From the NCBI GenBank assembly GCA_963930645.1, contig OZ005648.1, forward strand, positions 270,517,830 to 270,581,829: a DNA stretch of 64,000 nt. The letters are read 5' to 3'. A program made the translations under genes and the position numbers. Source of the DNA: Salticus scenicus (lineage: Eukaryota; Arthropoda; Arachnida; Araneae; Salticidae). Within the stretch, counting starts at the first letter, position 1, and each line of letters starts with the position of its first letter. The notes under the pieces are model-generated. The model was not told the origin of the DNA, ran no database searches, and saw only the letters and a list, made by a program, of their open reading frames with translations. Shown here piece after piece: positions 39,101 to 53,100 of this stretch.

Positions 39101-42100
39101 TTATGTTAGATCCAATATTTTCAATTATGTAATGTTTTAAAATTGCATTTATTTAAAATAATGCAATTTCAATTTCAGAGTTACTTTTACATTTCTCCAG
39201 CTTATATATAATCTGGAGTAAATTAATGTTTGAAGCTCTCGACATGTGCATTTATATAAATTTCCAGACGATTTAATAACTTATCTGATTTATAGGTTGG
39301 TTGTCTACGTTTTACGTCGCACCAGTGCTGTGTTGGCAATTGGCGACCGATATGAATTATAATATTTGATCGAACATTTAATTATTTGAATAGTTGCTTG
39401 AAATTTGAAATTAATACTCAAATAAATAAATCAAAATTAAAATATTTAAGATATTTGAGGTTGAGTAGGTTTTAAGTTTTAATTCGCACTACAGCTATGC
39501 GAAGGCGACAGACTGGGACATATTCCTAGAGATGGTCCTTAGATGTGCTATTACAATTTTGATTTTTTACGGAGGGTTTATTTAAAATTGGAAAAATATG
39601 TGCATAACTACTACTTTATGGCTTCTTGCATTTCTGGCAATTTATTTTATATATGTTTACGAATAATAATATAAAGAATTTTGTAAAAATATGCATTAGA
39701 ATTTCATAAGGTTGGTTGAGTTTTACGTCACACTAGTGCTGCGCAATGAATTTCACAGGGAATTTTATAGAATTATTAACTGCGAAATCTTGTTGTTTTA
39801 AAAATAATTGTTATGCTGAATGCAGACCCTCTGTGGTCGAGTGAGTATGTCACCCTTGCTAATCGCCTTCAAGTGTAAAAGAATGGGTTCGATTCCCCAG
39901 CTGACCCAGGGTGTTCTTTTTATTTTAATCTGGTTATGTTATACCTGTCCTCATCTCGACGAAATTTACAGGGGTATGGGGCGGGGGATGTCGAGTAAAA
40001 CATACAAATCGGATGTATATATTAAAAATAAATAACATAGTACGCAGAATGCAATCATTTATCACCTGCAGGTGTCACCGGACCATCCTTAGAAGCTCAT
40101 CACAAACCGTCACCAATTGCCCATAGTGCAGTACTAGTGCGACGTTAAACCCAATCAACAAACAGGTCGAAATTTAGGGTAGAATCATAAATCGTCTTCA
40201 ATTGCTCATTGCGTAGCTCTAATGAGATACTGGATCCACACAACTCATAGTCTGTTGAGTTGCTAGTTCGTCGAAGGTTGGTACTGCCCAATAAAATGAT
40301 CAGACTTATAAGAAAAAAACGTGTTCGGATACGAAATGCTCTCATTTTAGTTAAAAAAAAAAAAAAAAAAAGTTTGTGTTTTAATATATAATGTTTTATT
40401 TTATTTAAATTTATATAAAAGTCTTGATCATATATTTTTTAAATGTCGTTATTCAAATGCTCTTGCAATTGTTATTGACACAGCTTATTTCATTGAAATA
40501 TTAAATATTATTTAGAATTTCGACTAAGTAAGTCTCAATCTGGTAAATTATCTGGTTTTTGTTAACTATTCTGAATTCTCAAGTGCTCGACAGCGTATGG
40601 AGTTCGTTTGGCTATCAAATAGAAAGAAGAACATTTACATCTATTAAATCTTCATTGCAATGAAATTCCGAAGAATGCAGTCGCCAAACAGGCGCTTTTT
40701 TGGAAATATTGCAGACATGCTTGCATTTTTAATAATTTTTTATAGCTTATCTATTGCGACTCAGCAGCTAATATTTTAGGAAGATGCTATTCATGATTGA
40801 ATCTTATGCCAGAATTTTTTTCAAGAAAATCGGCTATTATCACTTCAAAGAGTTCCCTTGTCAGAACTACAGTCGGCTGCAAAATTATTCGAGCACTAGT
40901 AATAATCCTTGCCAAAAAAAAGTACACTTAATACAGCTTTGTTAAATAAATCCTTGTCGAGTCATGTTCTTAATCAGTCTAAGAACATGATTCGACAAGG
41001 ATTTACTTAGCAAAACAGTCTTAAGTGTACTTTTTAAACATAGGAATTATTGGCTAGTGCTCGAATAATTTTGCAGCCGACTGTAATGTACTAAATTTTG
41101 ACGCCTTCCTCGAAAATTTTTTTGGCTACAGTCTTGTATAAGAGGGTTTTTTGAAAGGAGTTACATAATGGTCAATTTATATTAAAAGTTAAACAATTAT
41201 TACTTTCTCTCGCAAAATGTGACCCATAACATAGATATGCATTTGTGCATTGAATCGAGGTAAATTATTATTAAAGCCAAAAAGGAATTTTTGGGATCGA
41301 GGAAAATTGTGTCATATAGGAGGTGGTCCTTAAATAGAAGTGGACTTTTAGAGAGATTTTTGATTGCTGATGTTTATTGAACTATGACAGATAATTACTT
41401 GAAATGTTTTACTGAAAATGTTACTCAATCATTCCAATATGAATTTTAAATTGTTTTCCTTTAATTATAAATTTTGTGAACGTCAATGCTTTTTTTTTTT
41501 TTCTTTCTTTTTTTTTTTTTTTTTTTTTTTTTGGGGAGGGGGGGGGGGGGGTCCTTTAGTTCCCTAGCTCCCTGAATCCGCCATTGTTCTGAGGTTTGGT
41601 CAGACTTTCTTCAGAGTTTTATTTTTTCAGGGCCACTTTACAATTTTTCACTTAAACTTACTACCAAGAAAGGGCATCAGAGTAATATTTACATTTGATT
41701 TAGAAGCCCCCTAAAGTGCAGGGGCTCGGGACGGTTTTCCCTCAGGCCCTGAGCAGTCTGAATATACCATCAACCATTCTTGTTAGTGGTTTGTATTAGT
41801 ACTATAGTATTAGTTGATATGGTACTAGATAAAGGACTATAAAAAGAACTAGCAAGCAGCCCCGTGGGGCCGCTGTAAAAGAAGAGTAACAAATCCTTTA
41901 ATTTTTTATTGTAATAATCTCTGTAGATTATATGATAAATGGAAAACAAATCTTGTAACTGTTATCTAGTTTAGACTGAAATGTAATAAAAACTTCTTGT
42001 CATCAAAATATTTTTTTATATATGTACCTACATATATTTTATTTTAACAAACACACGCACACACATATATTAAAAATTGTGTCAAAAATACATATTAGAT

Positions 42101-45100
42101 GCAATTGCATGAACAGGTGAATTTCTTAATTCTTTTTACTATTTATAAAGATAGCAGAAAAATCAAATTCAAACTCAAATTTCAAAGATTGAAGTCAAGT
42201 ATAATAATGACAATTAAAGAAAAAAACAAGTCCTTCCGGCTTATTCGGAAGGGTAGGTTGATTTCTTTTTTCTTATCAAGTAGCCGTCATTTTGTTTCAA
42301 AATGGCGGCTTTAAATTATTAATGGACTTGGTAGAAATATTGATGTAGGCTATACACATATGGAGTTTTAAGTAAATCGGTTCTTAAATACCTTTTTATG
42401 TGCATTTAAAATTTTCAAGTGACCGGCGCTTGGAAACAATATGATGGGTTAAGTTGACAAATATATCAAATGCATTTGTGAGATAAGTCTACTGTACACA
42501 TATAGTTCGAATAAATTCAAAATCTCAAAAGTCATCGTGCTGAAAAATTAAGTGGCTGCCACTTGGATCAAAATGGCAGTGAGAAAGTTGCTCATCTAAG
42601 ATATCGTTGCAAATTTGAAAAAAAAAAATAAATAAATAAAATAAATAAATAAATAAATATTTTGTTGAAATTCTTTCACAGAGGCTTAGTAAATTGATAA
42701 AATGGTAGTTTTCTGCATTTCTAGTTTGTTTTAGCATTAAAATAGTCTAATTTTCCCTTAAAAACGCATTAAAAATATCCTATAAGGCAGGTAATGAATT
42801 TGGCGACTTTTCCCCCATGGCGACTTTTGGCGAGAAAATACTTGTTATCGATATACCAAAGATAGACGCAATAACGTGATTGGTTCACGAGGTACATGAA
42901 ATTTCTAGATTTTTGTTGTTTGAATGATAAATCCATTTTTCAACTTTGATTTGAATTGATTAAGTATTTCAAAAGTTATCGTGATAATAAATTTTCAAGT
43001 GGCCGCCACTTGGAAACAATACAGTGGAACAAGTTGCCCAGCAAACACATCCAAGATATTTGAAGCATAGGTTCACTGTCCAACTGTGGTTCAAATCAGT
43101 GCCGTGTTTCAAAAGTTATTATTATGGCAAATTTTCAAGTGGGCAACTACTTACCCAGCGAAATCATCCTATATATTTGTATGATAAGTTCATTGTCCAG
43201 TTCTAGTTTAAATTAAATCAGTATTTAAAAAATTATCGTCATAAGAAATTTTCATGTGGCACCACTTTGTAAAAAAAAGCGGAGTGAGACGCCCAGCGAA
43301 CTTATCTGAGATATTTGAATGATAAATCCACTATCCAAATTTGATGCGAAGTGATTCAGTATTACTAAAGTTACCATAATGACAAATTTTCAAGTGGCCG
43401 CCACTTGGAAATAAAATTACGGATAAAGTCACCAAGCAAACTTATCTTAGATATTTGAACCATAACTTCACTATCCAACTTTTATTTGAATTAGTTTAAC
43501 ATTTTAAAAGTTATCGTGATGCCATATTTTCAAGTGGCAGTGTGATTTCAAGAGGCTTCAACTTAGAAACAAGATGTCAGGACAAGGTGCCCAGTGAACA
43601 CGTTCAAGACAATTATATGATAATATCACTGTTTAAATTTGGTTCGATTTGGAGTATTATTTCAGAAGTTATCGTGATTTTAAATTTTCAAGTGGGAGCC
43701 TGATTTCAAGTGGCCCGCTTAGTCTAAGATATCCGGTACTTTCCAAAAAATGGCATTAAAGTTCATTAATCAACTTGGTTGAGACCCTTATATGGTCTAT
43801 GTATACATCAAAATTCAAACAAATTCGGAATACGCTTTTTTACAATGTGAATTTGAAATTTTCAAGTGGTTTCCACTTGAAATCAAAATGGTGAAGCAAC
43901 TTGGTTAAAAAACTCATCTAAGATATTTATAAGATAAGTTAAGGTACTGTCCAAATTTGGTCCGATCTGGAGTACTATTTCAGAAGTTATTATGATTGTA
44001 AATTTTCAAGTGGTAGCCTGATTTCAAGTGGCACCGCTTAACTTAAGATATCTGCCACTTTATTAAAAATGGCAGATATAGTTCCTTAATAAACTTCATT
44101 CAGATCCTTATGTGGTCTGTATTTACATCAAAATTCAAACAAATTCGGATTACGCTTTTTACAATTTAAATTTTCAAGTGGTCTCCACTTGAAATCAAAA
44201 TGGCGGAGCAACTTGGTTAAACAAACTCATCTAAGATATTTATAAAATAAGTCAAGACACTGTCCAAATTTGGTTCGATTTAGAGTATTATTTCGGAAGT
44301 TATAGTGATTTTAACTTTTCAAGTGGTAGCCTGATTTCAAGTGGTCCCGCTTAACTTGAAATATCTGCCACTTTACTGAAAATGGCGGATAAACTTCATT
44401 AATAAACTTCATTGAGACCCTTATGTGGCATGTATTTACATCAAAATTCAAACAAATCTTGCTTTAAATCTGCTTTTTACATTGTGGGTTTGAAAATTTC
44501 AAGTGGCTGCCACTTGAAAAGTAAAAGTTGGAGCAACTTGGTTAACGAACTCATCCAAGATATTTATAAGATCAGTTCACTGTTCAAATTTGGTTCGATT
44601 TCGAGTATTATTTCGGGAGTTATCGTGATGACAAAATTTGCATTATCTTCTATATATATAAAAATGAATGTTTGTCTGTATGTTATTTATAAAATCGTAA
44701 ACGGCTTGACCGATTTCTATCATTCTTTTTTTGTTTTTTTCCTTATAGGTCAGGGATGGTTTAGGAAAAAAAAAATTGAAAAAATCTTTAAAATTAATTA
44801 AAATATGAAAATAATAAACTTATTGACTTATATTGACTTAATATAAGCCATTTAAATTTTTAATTGTTGCCAAAAAAAGTTTACGAGATATATTTATTTA
44901 TTGTTTTCAGCATAAAATGAAATATGCTTTCATGCGAAAAATAAGAAATTACTAAATGTTAAATTGGTCGATGAGAAAATGACATATTATAATTTTAAAA
45001 TAATGAAATGCGACATTTGAGACCTATAAAAGGCTGCACAATTTTCGACAAGATTCGGAATGAAGACATCAGGAAGGAGTTAAAGATCTTCAACTTATGT

Positions 45101-47147
45101 GATAGAATACAAGAATATCGTTCTAAATGGAAAGACCATGTACAGCGTATGCCGGAAACACGGTTCCCCAGAGCTGCCCTCGACTACTCCCCAAAGGGCA
45201 GGAGAGATCGAGGACGACCGAGAAAGCGGTGGACTGAACAATGAAGCCGGAACAGGCACTATGCCTAATCCTTGAAGTTGATGATGATGATGATGATGAT
45301 GAAATAAAATAGTAATATTACAAATCTAACATATTTCTTCTGAATTTTATTTCACAGCATTTTTCTTATATACCTCAACTTCAGATTTTTTTTTTTTTTT
45401 AGTATGGCGGATGAAACACGCTTGGCATAAAAGTTAATTTAGCATTATGGTAAAGGTATTTTCTTATTGATAATTCTTGACAATTTTTTATAATTTTGAT
45501 GCTGAAATAGATCGGACATTTTTCGCTAAGGAAAAGATAGAAAGAAATACGCAAGCGAAGTGATGACGTCACTGGCCGTTCGTGGATGCAAGAAAAATAT
45601 TTCCTATGTTAAACGCCCATTGGATTTTTTGTAAAAAATTATTAAAAATCGAGGAAAAATATTTCCCGATTTTAATCCGCATATTTAGGTATAGATATGT
45701 ATTAGTTATCATGTCCATGTATTAGATTAAGTTATTTTTGTTGTAAAATTGACAAAATTTGAATTTTTAATTTCAAAACTCTAGAAAAAAAAAAATGGCA
45801 AACTTCCATATTCGATTGAAAACACAAACATTTAATTTCAAAGGATGATATTAACACAATAAATATCCAACTAATATACTGATTAAAAGGGAAATGATAA
45901 ATATTCTATCATAATTTGAAGTCAAATTTGTTTTCAAATGTCTAAATAAAGTATCTGATATAAGATACTAATATGTTGTAGCGGAATAGATTTGATATCG
46001 GTCATCCTTGGTAAAAAAATAAAATATCGCCAAATTATTTGGCGAACATAATTTAATTCCTTTCAAAAATCATGGTTATTTTAACAACTTATTTTAAGAC
46101 AGTAATGAATAATATGAAACAATATTTCGTACAATGCATATTACGAAAATATACATCTGGCATGTATATTTTCGTATTACGTTTTTGATCACTAAATACA
46201 ATAAGCGCCAAGAACGACAGAGTTTTGAAATTTAAAATTAAAATTTTGTCAATTTGACAGCAAAATAACTCAATCTAACACATGCACATGATAACTAATA
46301 CATATGTGTACCCAAATATGGGGATTAAAATCGGGAAATAATTTTCTTCGATTTTTAATCATTTTTTACAAAAAATCCAATGGGCGATTGACATAGGACG
46401 GAAATCATTTTCTTGCATCCACGGACGGTCAGTGACGTCACACTTCGCTTGCGTATAGGAACAATAATCGCATAAATTATATTTTGGTCTAAAACGGCAA
46501 CAAAAATTTAAAAGTCGCCAAGGGCATTAAGGCTGTACCATGATCAAGTTTACATACTAATTTATTTATTTTTCTATATACCAACTACTATTAACTAAGC
46601 ATGAAGTATATATAACCACAAAATAATAATTGTCTCATGCGATAAAAGTTGCCTATCATAGCATATATTGTAATTTTTTTTGTGGCTTGAAATTGCTGTC
46701 ATTCTATGGTTGATTGATTAAATCAAATAAATATAGGAAATAACTTGAGAGCAAATATTATGTACATCACATATAATGTTGTTCATATGTAACTGGGATT
46801 CAGATATAAAAGAGTTACTTCAAATTTTTCTATACTGTCCGTATCGAAACTGTTATGTATGATGAGCAACCAAATGGAAGCCCACGGGTAAGCCATTGTC
46901 GCAGGCAATAGGGACAGGCACCGGAGATTGCAAGGACGAATAAGGCGATGCCTAAGGCAGCGGGAACCCAAAGCAAGCTTTTGACCGATTTCAGTTTTTT
47001 TTTTTTTTTTTTTTTTTTTTTTCCCCACAAAGCATATAGAAAAGAGTTTGCCAGCGAAGCGGGCAAAGCCGTCCAAAATTGTTTAAGAACTAAAATATTA
47101 TTCAACAATTCGCCGGGAAATGAAAAAAAAAAAAAAAAAAAATCATT

Positions 47148-47184
<37 letters not shown>

Positions 47185-50100
47185 AAAAATTTGAAACTCA
47201 TAAATATTATATGATTTTCACCACATAGTTAAAATTTTAATTAACCAGTCACCAAATTATTATTAGAACCAGATTAATATTGTGCAATAGTGAACTAAAA
47301 TCATACAAAGTAAGGTTTCGAAATAAAATTCATAATTGACGACCCAGTTTTTACACTTCCACAACGCAGTACTGTTTTTGTACAGAATCCCTATGGACGA
47401 ATTTTAAATTTTTATCGCCATGTTGGCGATAACTTTTTATTTATTTATTTTGGCATTTTATTTTGGCTTTCAAAGAGTTACAAATTTTTTTTAGTGTACT
47501 TTATCAGACTCTGTTTTGCACAGCACCACAATGATAAGGTTTCATTTCATTACATATTATGATCAAACCGTCAGTTCCCACACATACACATCAAAATTTC
47601 CACGTGAACGAAGTCGCGGGTAACAGCTAGTGTATATATATATAGAGAGAGAGATAAACGAAGTGATTGCAATAGGTCGATTTCTAAAGAAATCAACCTA
47701 AAAAAAAAAAAAAAAGATGGGTGCTAGATGATTTGCATAAAAATTACTTACCTTATTTGACGATTGTGAAATAAGTATTACTAATTTCTGGAGCAAGCTT
47801 CTATGTAGACACAACAAAGATTCTCTTCTATGAACTTGTTCCTAGGAATAATTTAAAACGATCAATTATATTAAATAATCTGGAGATCAGTATTAGAATA
47901 CAATTTTTTGGTCCGTAATCAGGTTTATTGTCTGTCAGTTGATATATTTTACCAAATGTGGTTGTGTTGCTGCTGTTTTGCACACACACATACATAATAA
48001 TCTCGTGTGTCACTCACACGAGAAATTCTAGCAATTTCTAAGTATAGCAATCCAAATACTTTGGATTGCTTGTACTTGAATTTTCTTGAATGTCCCTATC
48101 AAGAACCATTTGCTTGATCCCGACGAAAAGTTTAGTGTAGTATCCCTACATGATACATATTTAGTATACTGAGTTTGGACTTTCTGCTACTATTCGTTCT
48201 TGAGATATGCTGATAACAGACACACAGACCAACCGCTAAAAACGTAATTTTCGGATTCAGGGTACCTCAAAACGCGTAAATATAACAAAATTTCTTTCGA
48301 AAATTTGACCCAAAAACAATACTTTCTCTACCATATATGTGTTAAGAGAAAGTAAATAATCTGGTGTGTCACTCACACGACTTTCTTTTACCGTGAAATT
48401 TAATACTATAAATACAGGTTTGGTATTAAGAGGTAAGATAACGAGTACTCTTATATAAACCTATGTTAATAAAACAATTCAAATTAGGCTTTGGAAGAGT
48501 TTTAGATGATAATTAGTTCTGCATGGGGGGGGGGCGGTAGCCCCCCCTCAACTCCCCGTTTCATTACTGCACCTACATTTATATAGAATTTAAATCTTTT
48601 ATTAAAATTAAAAGTTCACTTAAAGTTATTCAGAGAAAACCCACCAAAAAATTATACACAATTTTTTTTATAACAATGCTTATATTACCTTTGTATCTCA
48701 GCTTTTAATTAACACAATTTTATAGGTAAAATATCATTTTAAAAGTCATTTAAATGGAAATTGAAGAGCACATATTGCAAATATATGTCGCCATAGGGCG
48801 CTTTGACATTTTCATAATTCAATATTTCCAATTCTGATTATCAATAAATTACTTATATGGAGAAGATTGGGAGACCGTAGGCCCCACAGGATTGCGGATT
48901 TGCCACAATCAGAATTTCCAAAGGTCCTTTACATGGTGAGCGAACAGGCTATTTCAAATCATGAAACGTAAAGCGGTGCCTTAGTCGCAACAGAGCAGAA
49001 ATTTGCTACAGTTAAAAATTTTAAAGCTATTTGCGCTATGAGCGGGCAAGCTGTTGTAAGTTCTAAAACGGGGATAAGGCGCCGGCGGGACTTTGTAAAG
49101 TCAGAATTTTGAAAGATCATGGCACGGTGAGCGAACAGGCTGTTTCAGATATTGAAACGGGAATAGGGCGCTACTGAGCGGGAATTTACTGCGTTTAAAT
49201 TTTTCAATAAAGCTATTTTCACTATATGTGAATAAGCTGTTGTAGGACCCTGAAACGAGAAAAAGGTGCAGCAGGCGCCATCGTGCGAGAGTTTCGTAAA
49301 GTCGGATTTTTCAAGGATCGTGAACCAGCTGGTCGCCGAAGGCGGCTAGTAACAAATAACTGCAGGAAATTCAAATTTGGCATTTTGAATTTCGTATTAG
49401 GTTGGCACTTAAAAATTTTATCAAAACTGGAAAGTTTGAAGGCAAATTAATAACAGCCTGATTTTTTTTTTTTTTTTTTAAATTTATCTTTTAAACATTG
49501 CATGCACTGTAATAGAAAGGGGATTGAGAGGGGTGGCAGCCCCCCTTACACAGAATTACCTATCAAATAAAGTTGTTCCTAAACCTATTTTAGATTATTT
49601 TAAAAGTACATTGAACTTTATTATCTTACGCTATTCATCTTAAGACTTATAATGCATCTTAAGACTTACCCTGCAATCAATCATTCTAGTATTGAAATGC
49701 AGGGTAAGAGAAAGTCGTGTGACTAACACACCAGATTATTTACTAGAATTCACTATTAGTTTAAATTACATTATCATATTTATGTCAGAAATGTTTCTAA
49801 TTCTAATTTACTCTAATGGCAGAAGATTCAGTTGCAATTATAAAAAATGAATTAGTTTTTGGTTCTCTTTAACACTTTTATTAGCGAAATTGCTTTAAGC
49901 CATTTATAAACAGTAAATTATAGTCAAACGGTAACAAATTAAAAGTAATTGCTTTTTTAAGTCACACATTGAGTTTGTTAATTATTAAAACAAAACGTTA
50001 GATGATTACAAAATTATTCACAAAAACATTTAATCAAAATAAATAAATAAACAAAATGTAGTTGGCATAGATGGACTTTTCTCAGTTCCCCATCATATAT

Positions 50101-53100
50101 TTGCCATCATAAATTTCCACTACAGGGCAAATTTATTTATGAAATGAAAAATGAATTTGACCGATCGCTTGATACGGTGACAGACTGAAATCCCCCGCCT
50201 AATAAGCTACCCACTGTTTACTTCAATACATTTATCTTATTTTGATTTATAAATTAATTTTACAGGGTTTAGTTTCGTATATTACTTTTCCTGCAATTCC
50301 ATACTATTCCCAATACAATGATTCCCATATAAAAGCTTATATAAAATATTGCTCTATTCTGCTGTGTTAAGGAAATCTTAAATTTTGAATAACTTACGAA
50401 ATTTTCAAATTAGAATATTGGTAGTCAATTATATTCAAGGCAGTATCATAAGCGATGTTTTAAAAGTGATCTGAAATCTTTACGATGAAAATATCCCTCG
50501 AAATGAACGTTTATGCGAAATTGTGCTCTATTTTGCCATGTTAAAAAAAATTACGATTAACAAATTAGCAGACTAACAGTACTGACATACTAACACACTA
50601 AAACACTACAGACAGACACCATACCAATTTTGTGTTTTTTTTCGTTTCCTTACACCTCAGACCTCAAAACGTGTAAAACATTAAAAAAAACAAAGATAAA
50701 AAATTTTCACGATAACTAAGTTCCTCATACCTGTAGTATGATGGGGAATTAATAAATAAATAAATTACAGCAATAATAATATAATAAAATATAAAAAAAA
50801 TCTGGAGTGATTCCATCCATTCGACTTTCTGAGCATTAAGTAATTAATGGTTGTTTAAATAAATTAAAGTAAGAGAAGTCCGAAATCATCCAGCTCAATC
50901 AAATAAGGCGTTTAACACTATTGCATTTCACATAATTTGAGCCCATAGTTCATAATGATAATATATATATATATATATATAAATTATACAGACACGACAT
51001 TATTTCATTATTTAAAACATGAAAATCTGACATTGACAGATTTTAATTTAGTGCCAGAGGCCTACTGCTAAACTTGCTAATATCGACAAATTCTTTTTTA
51101 GTTAATTCGTGACGATCTAAATTCCATGATAAAGTTTTCATTAAATCAAACCAATGTGTTTCAGCTGCAGATATTGTAACAAATAACGTTGGAAGTCCAA
51201 ACTGTCTTATAGCCGCAAAACAACGTTTTTTCTCTTTTTCCCAATGAGGGGGAGGTGTGCCTTGGGGGAACTCATGTCAAAGTTGTACCTTGGGGGGAAC
51301 TCATGTCAAAGTTGGGCTTGGGAGGGGACTCATGTCAAAGTTGGGCCTTGGGGGGACTCATGTCAAAGTTGTACCTTGGGGGGACTCATGTCAAAGTTGG
51401 GCCTGGGGGGGACTCATGTCAAAGTTGGGCCTTGGGGGGCACTTCATTCAATAAATCCCCATTCAATAAACCGACTGAAATACGCCCTTAGCACTATTAA
51501 GAGTGTATTATAAAAATTCGACAACGCTGTACCGACTGAAATAGGGGTACCTTGGGGGGGACTCATGTCAAAGTTGTGCCTTGGGGGGACTTCATCCAAT
51601 AAATCCCCATTCAATAAACTGACTGAAATAGGCCTCTAGCACTAATTAAGAGTGACGTATAAAAATTCGACAACGCTGTTCCGACTGAAATAGGGGTACC
51701 TTGGTGGGGACTCATGTCAAAGTTGGGCCTGGGGGGGACTCATGTCAAAGTTGTGCCTTGGGGGGGACTTCATTCAATAAATCCCCATTCAATAAACCGA
51801 CTGAAATAGGCCTCTAGCACTAATTAAGAGTGTATTATAAAAATTCGACAACTGTACCGACTGAAATAGGCCTCTAGCACTAAAAAATTGTTGTGTCTCT
51901 GCAAAAATCTATAACTGCTAGATTCACCAAAATCTATGCATTTAGTACGACGGTGACCTATAACACGTATATACATTTTCCGCTTAATCGGATAAGGCAT
52001 TTTAGACGCTATCGCATTTTAAACAATTTCAACCTATAGGCCATAATGATAAAGAATTTTTCGCTGTGTCCCTGTTAAAAAACTATTAGTTCTAGATTCA
52101 CCAAAATCTGTATAATTTATGCTAGGGTGACCTATAACATACATACAAACTTTCAGCCCATTCGAAAAAAGCTTTCAGACGCTATCGTATCCACTCTTAT
52201 ACATACACACATCACGAAAAATTATAGATATCTCTAAAAGGGGGAGCTCAAGTCAAGATCAAAGTTAGAGGTGTTGACTAGATGTCATGACAGTCACAAA
52301 TATCAATTTGCAACATTCTAGGACCACTCGTTTTTTTGAACTATGCGAGATAAAAAATCCATTTTGCAAATCATGATTACAATAATTTCTTTACATGGTA
52401 TGTTCGAAAAGTAAAAAATCTCATATAGGCATCACGTGACTTTCTTACACACCCATTGAAATATGCATATTGTTACAAAAACATTGGTATTTTGTGCGGG
52501 GTAACTAGTTTGTAAATAAACAGGCAGGTTACATTAATTGAACTTTCTTGAAAACAAGCCAAGAAAACTATTACTCCAACCACAAAAGTTACGATAATAG
52601 GATTATATACACCAGAAAACGAATATTGCTTGTTCAGGAATAGTTTTATTACAGCACTTATTACAGAATCTATCATTGTCAAATGCACAGTTTAGAGTTT
52701 AAAGGAATTCGCTTGAGTGTAGATGGCCTACTTTTGTTCTTTTTGGCGAAAATAAGTTGCGAGAAACGATAAATTATAACAACTAACTGTAACTCCGTTA
52801 AAAGTTAAAATTGAGAAAGGGTTTACTAATTCTGGCATCTCAGAAATAATAATTTACGCCAGGTTTGGTCACTAATCTCGTCAAGTTTTTCACCAACGCA
52901 AATTTTGGTCTTGGCGTCGATTTTAGAGACTTAGCAACCAAATTTTGCGAAAATTTGTAATTTAGGGTTACCAAAGTTTGGAAGCTCTGACTTCAATAAG
53001 AACAGAGTTCTGGAATTTTCCGAAAAGATTCTCTGATTTCTAGCATAGAACTAACTTCTTCTTTTATGACTAACAAGACTAAGAAAAAGAAGAAGAGTCA

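Larger units (their letters stand above)
44646..47630 (+). mobile_element. Non-autonomous Helitron with nested insertions
   Basis: The 5' end TCTTCTATATATATAAAA follows host A, and the 3' end is CGAAGTCGCGGGTAACAGCT with CTAG before host T. This fits Helitron insertion between A and T, and resembles well-known arthropod Helitron ends (ACGGCTTGACCGATTT near the 5' end, the GCGGGTAACAGCTAG end). No Rep/helicase frame is present. An RTE 3' fragment and a fold-back element lie inside, as do long A/T runs at 46986-47021 and 47124-47181. Confidence 0.75.

Noticed and set aside
39828..39905. Functional tRNA gene
   Set aside because: The B box is good but the A box is degenerate and the arms do not fold as a cloverleaf; the SINE body follows directly.
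39820..40035. 71-codon open frame
   Set aside because: It covers the tRNA-derived SINE head and body.
46783..47214. Three overlapping frames with poly-Lys/poly-Phe
   Set aside because: Created by long A/T homopolymers inside the Helitron.
51246..51445. CRISPR-like regular array
   Set aside because: Units are contiguous with no unique spacers, and the genome is eukaryotic.
51244..51513. Overlapping open frames of 65-89 codons with repeated 'HVKVGP/GLMSKL' text
   Set aside because: They are translations of the G-rich minisatellite in three frames; period and composition explain them.
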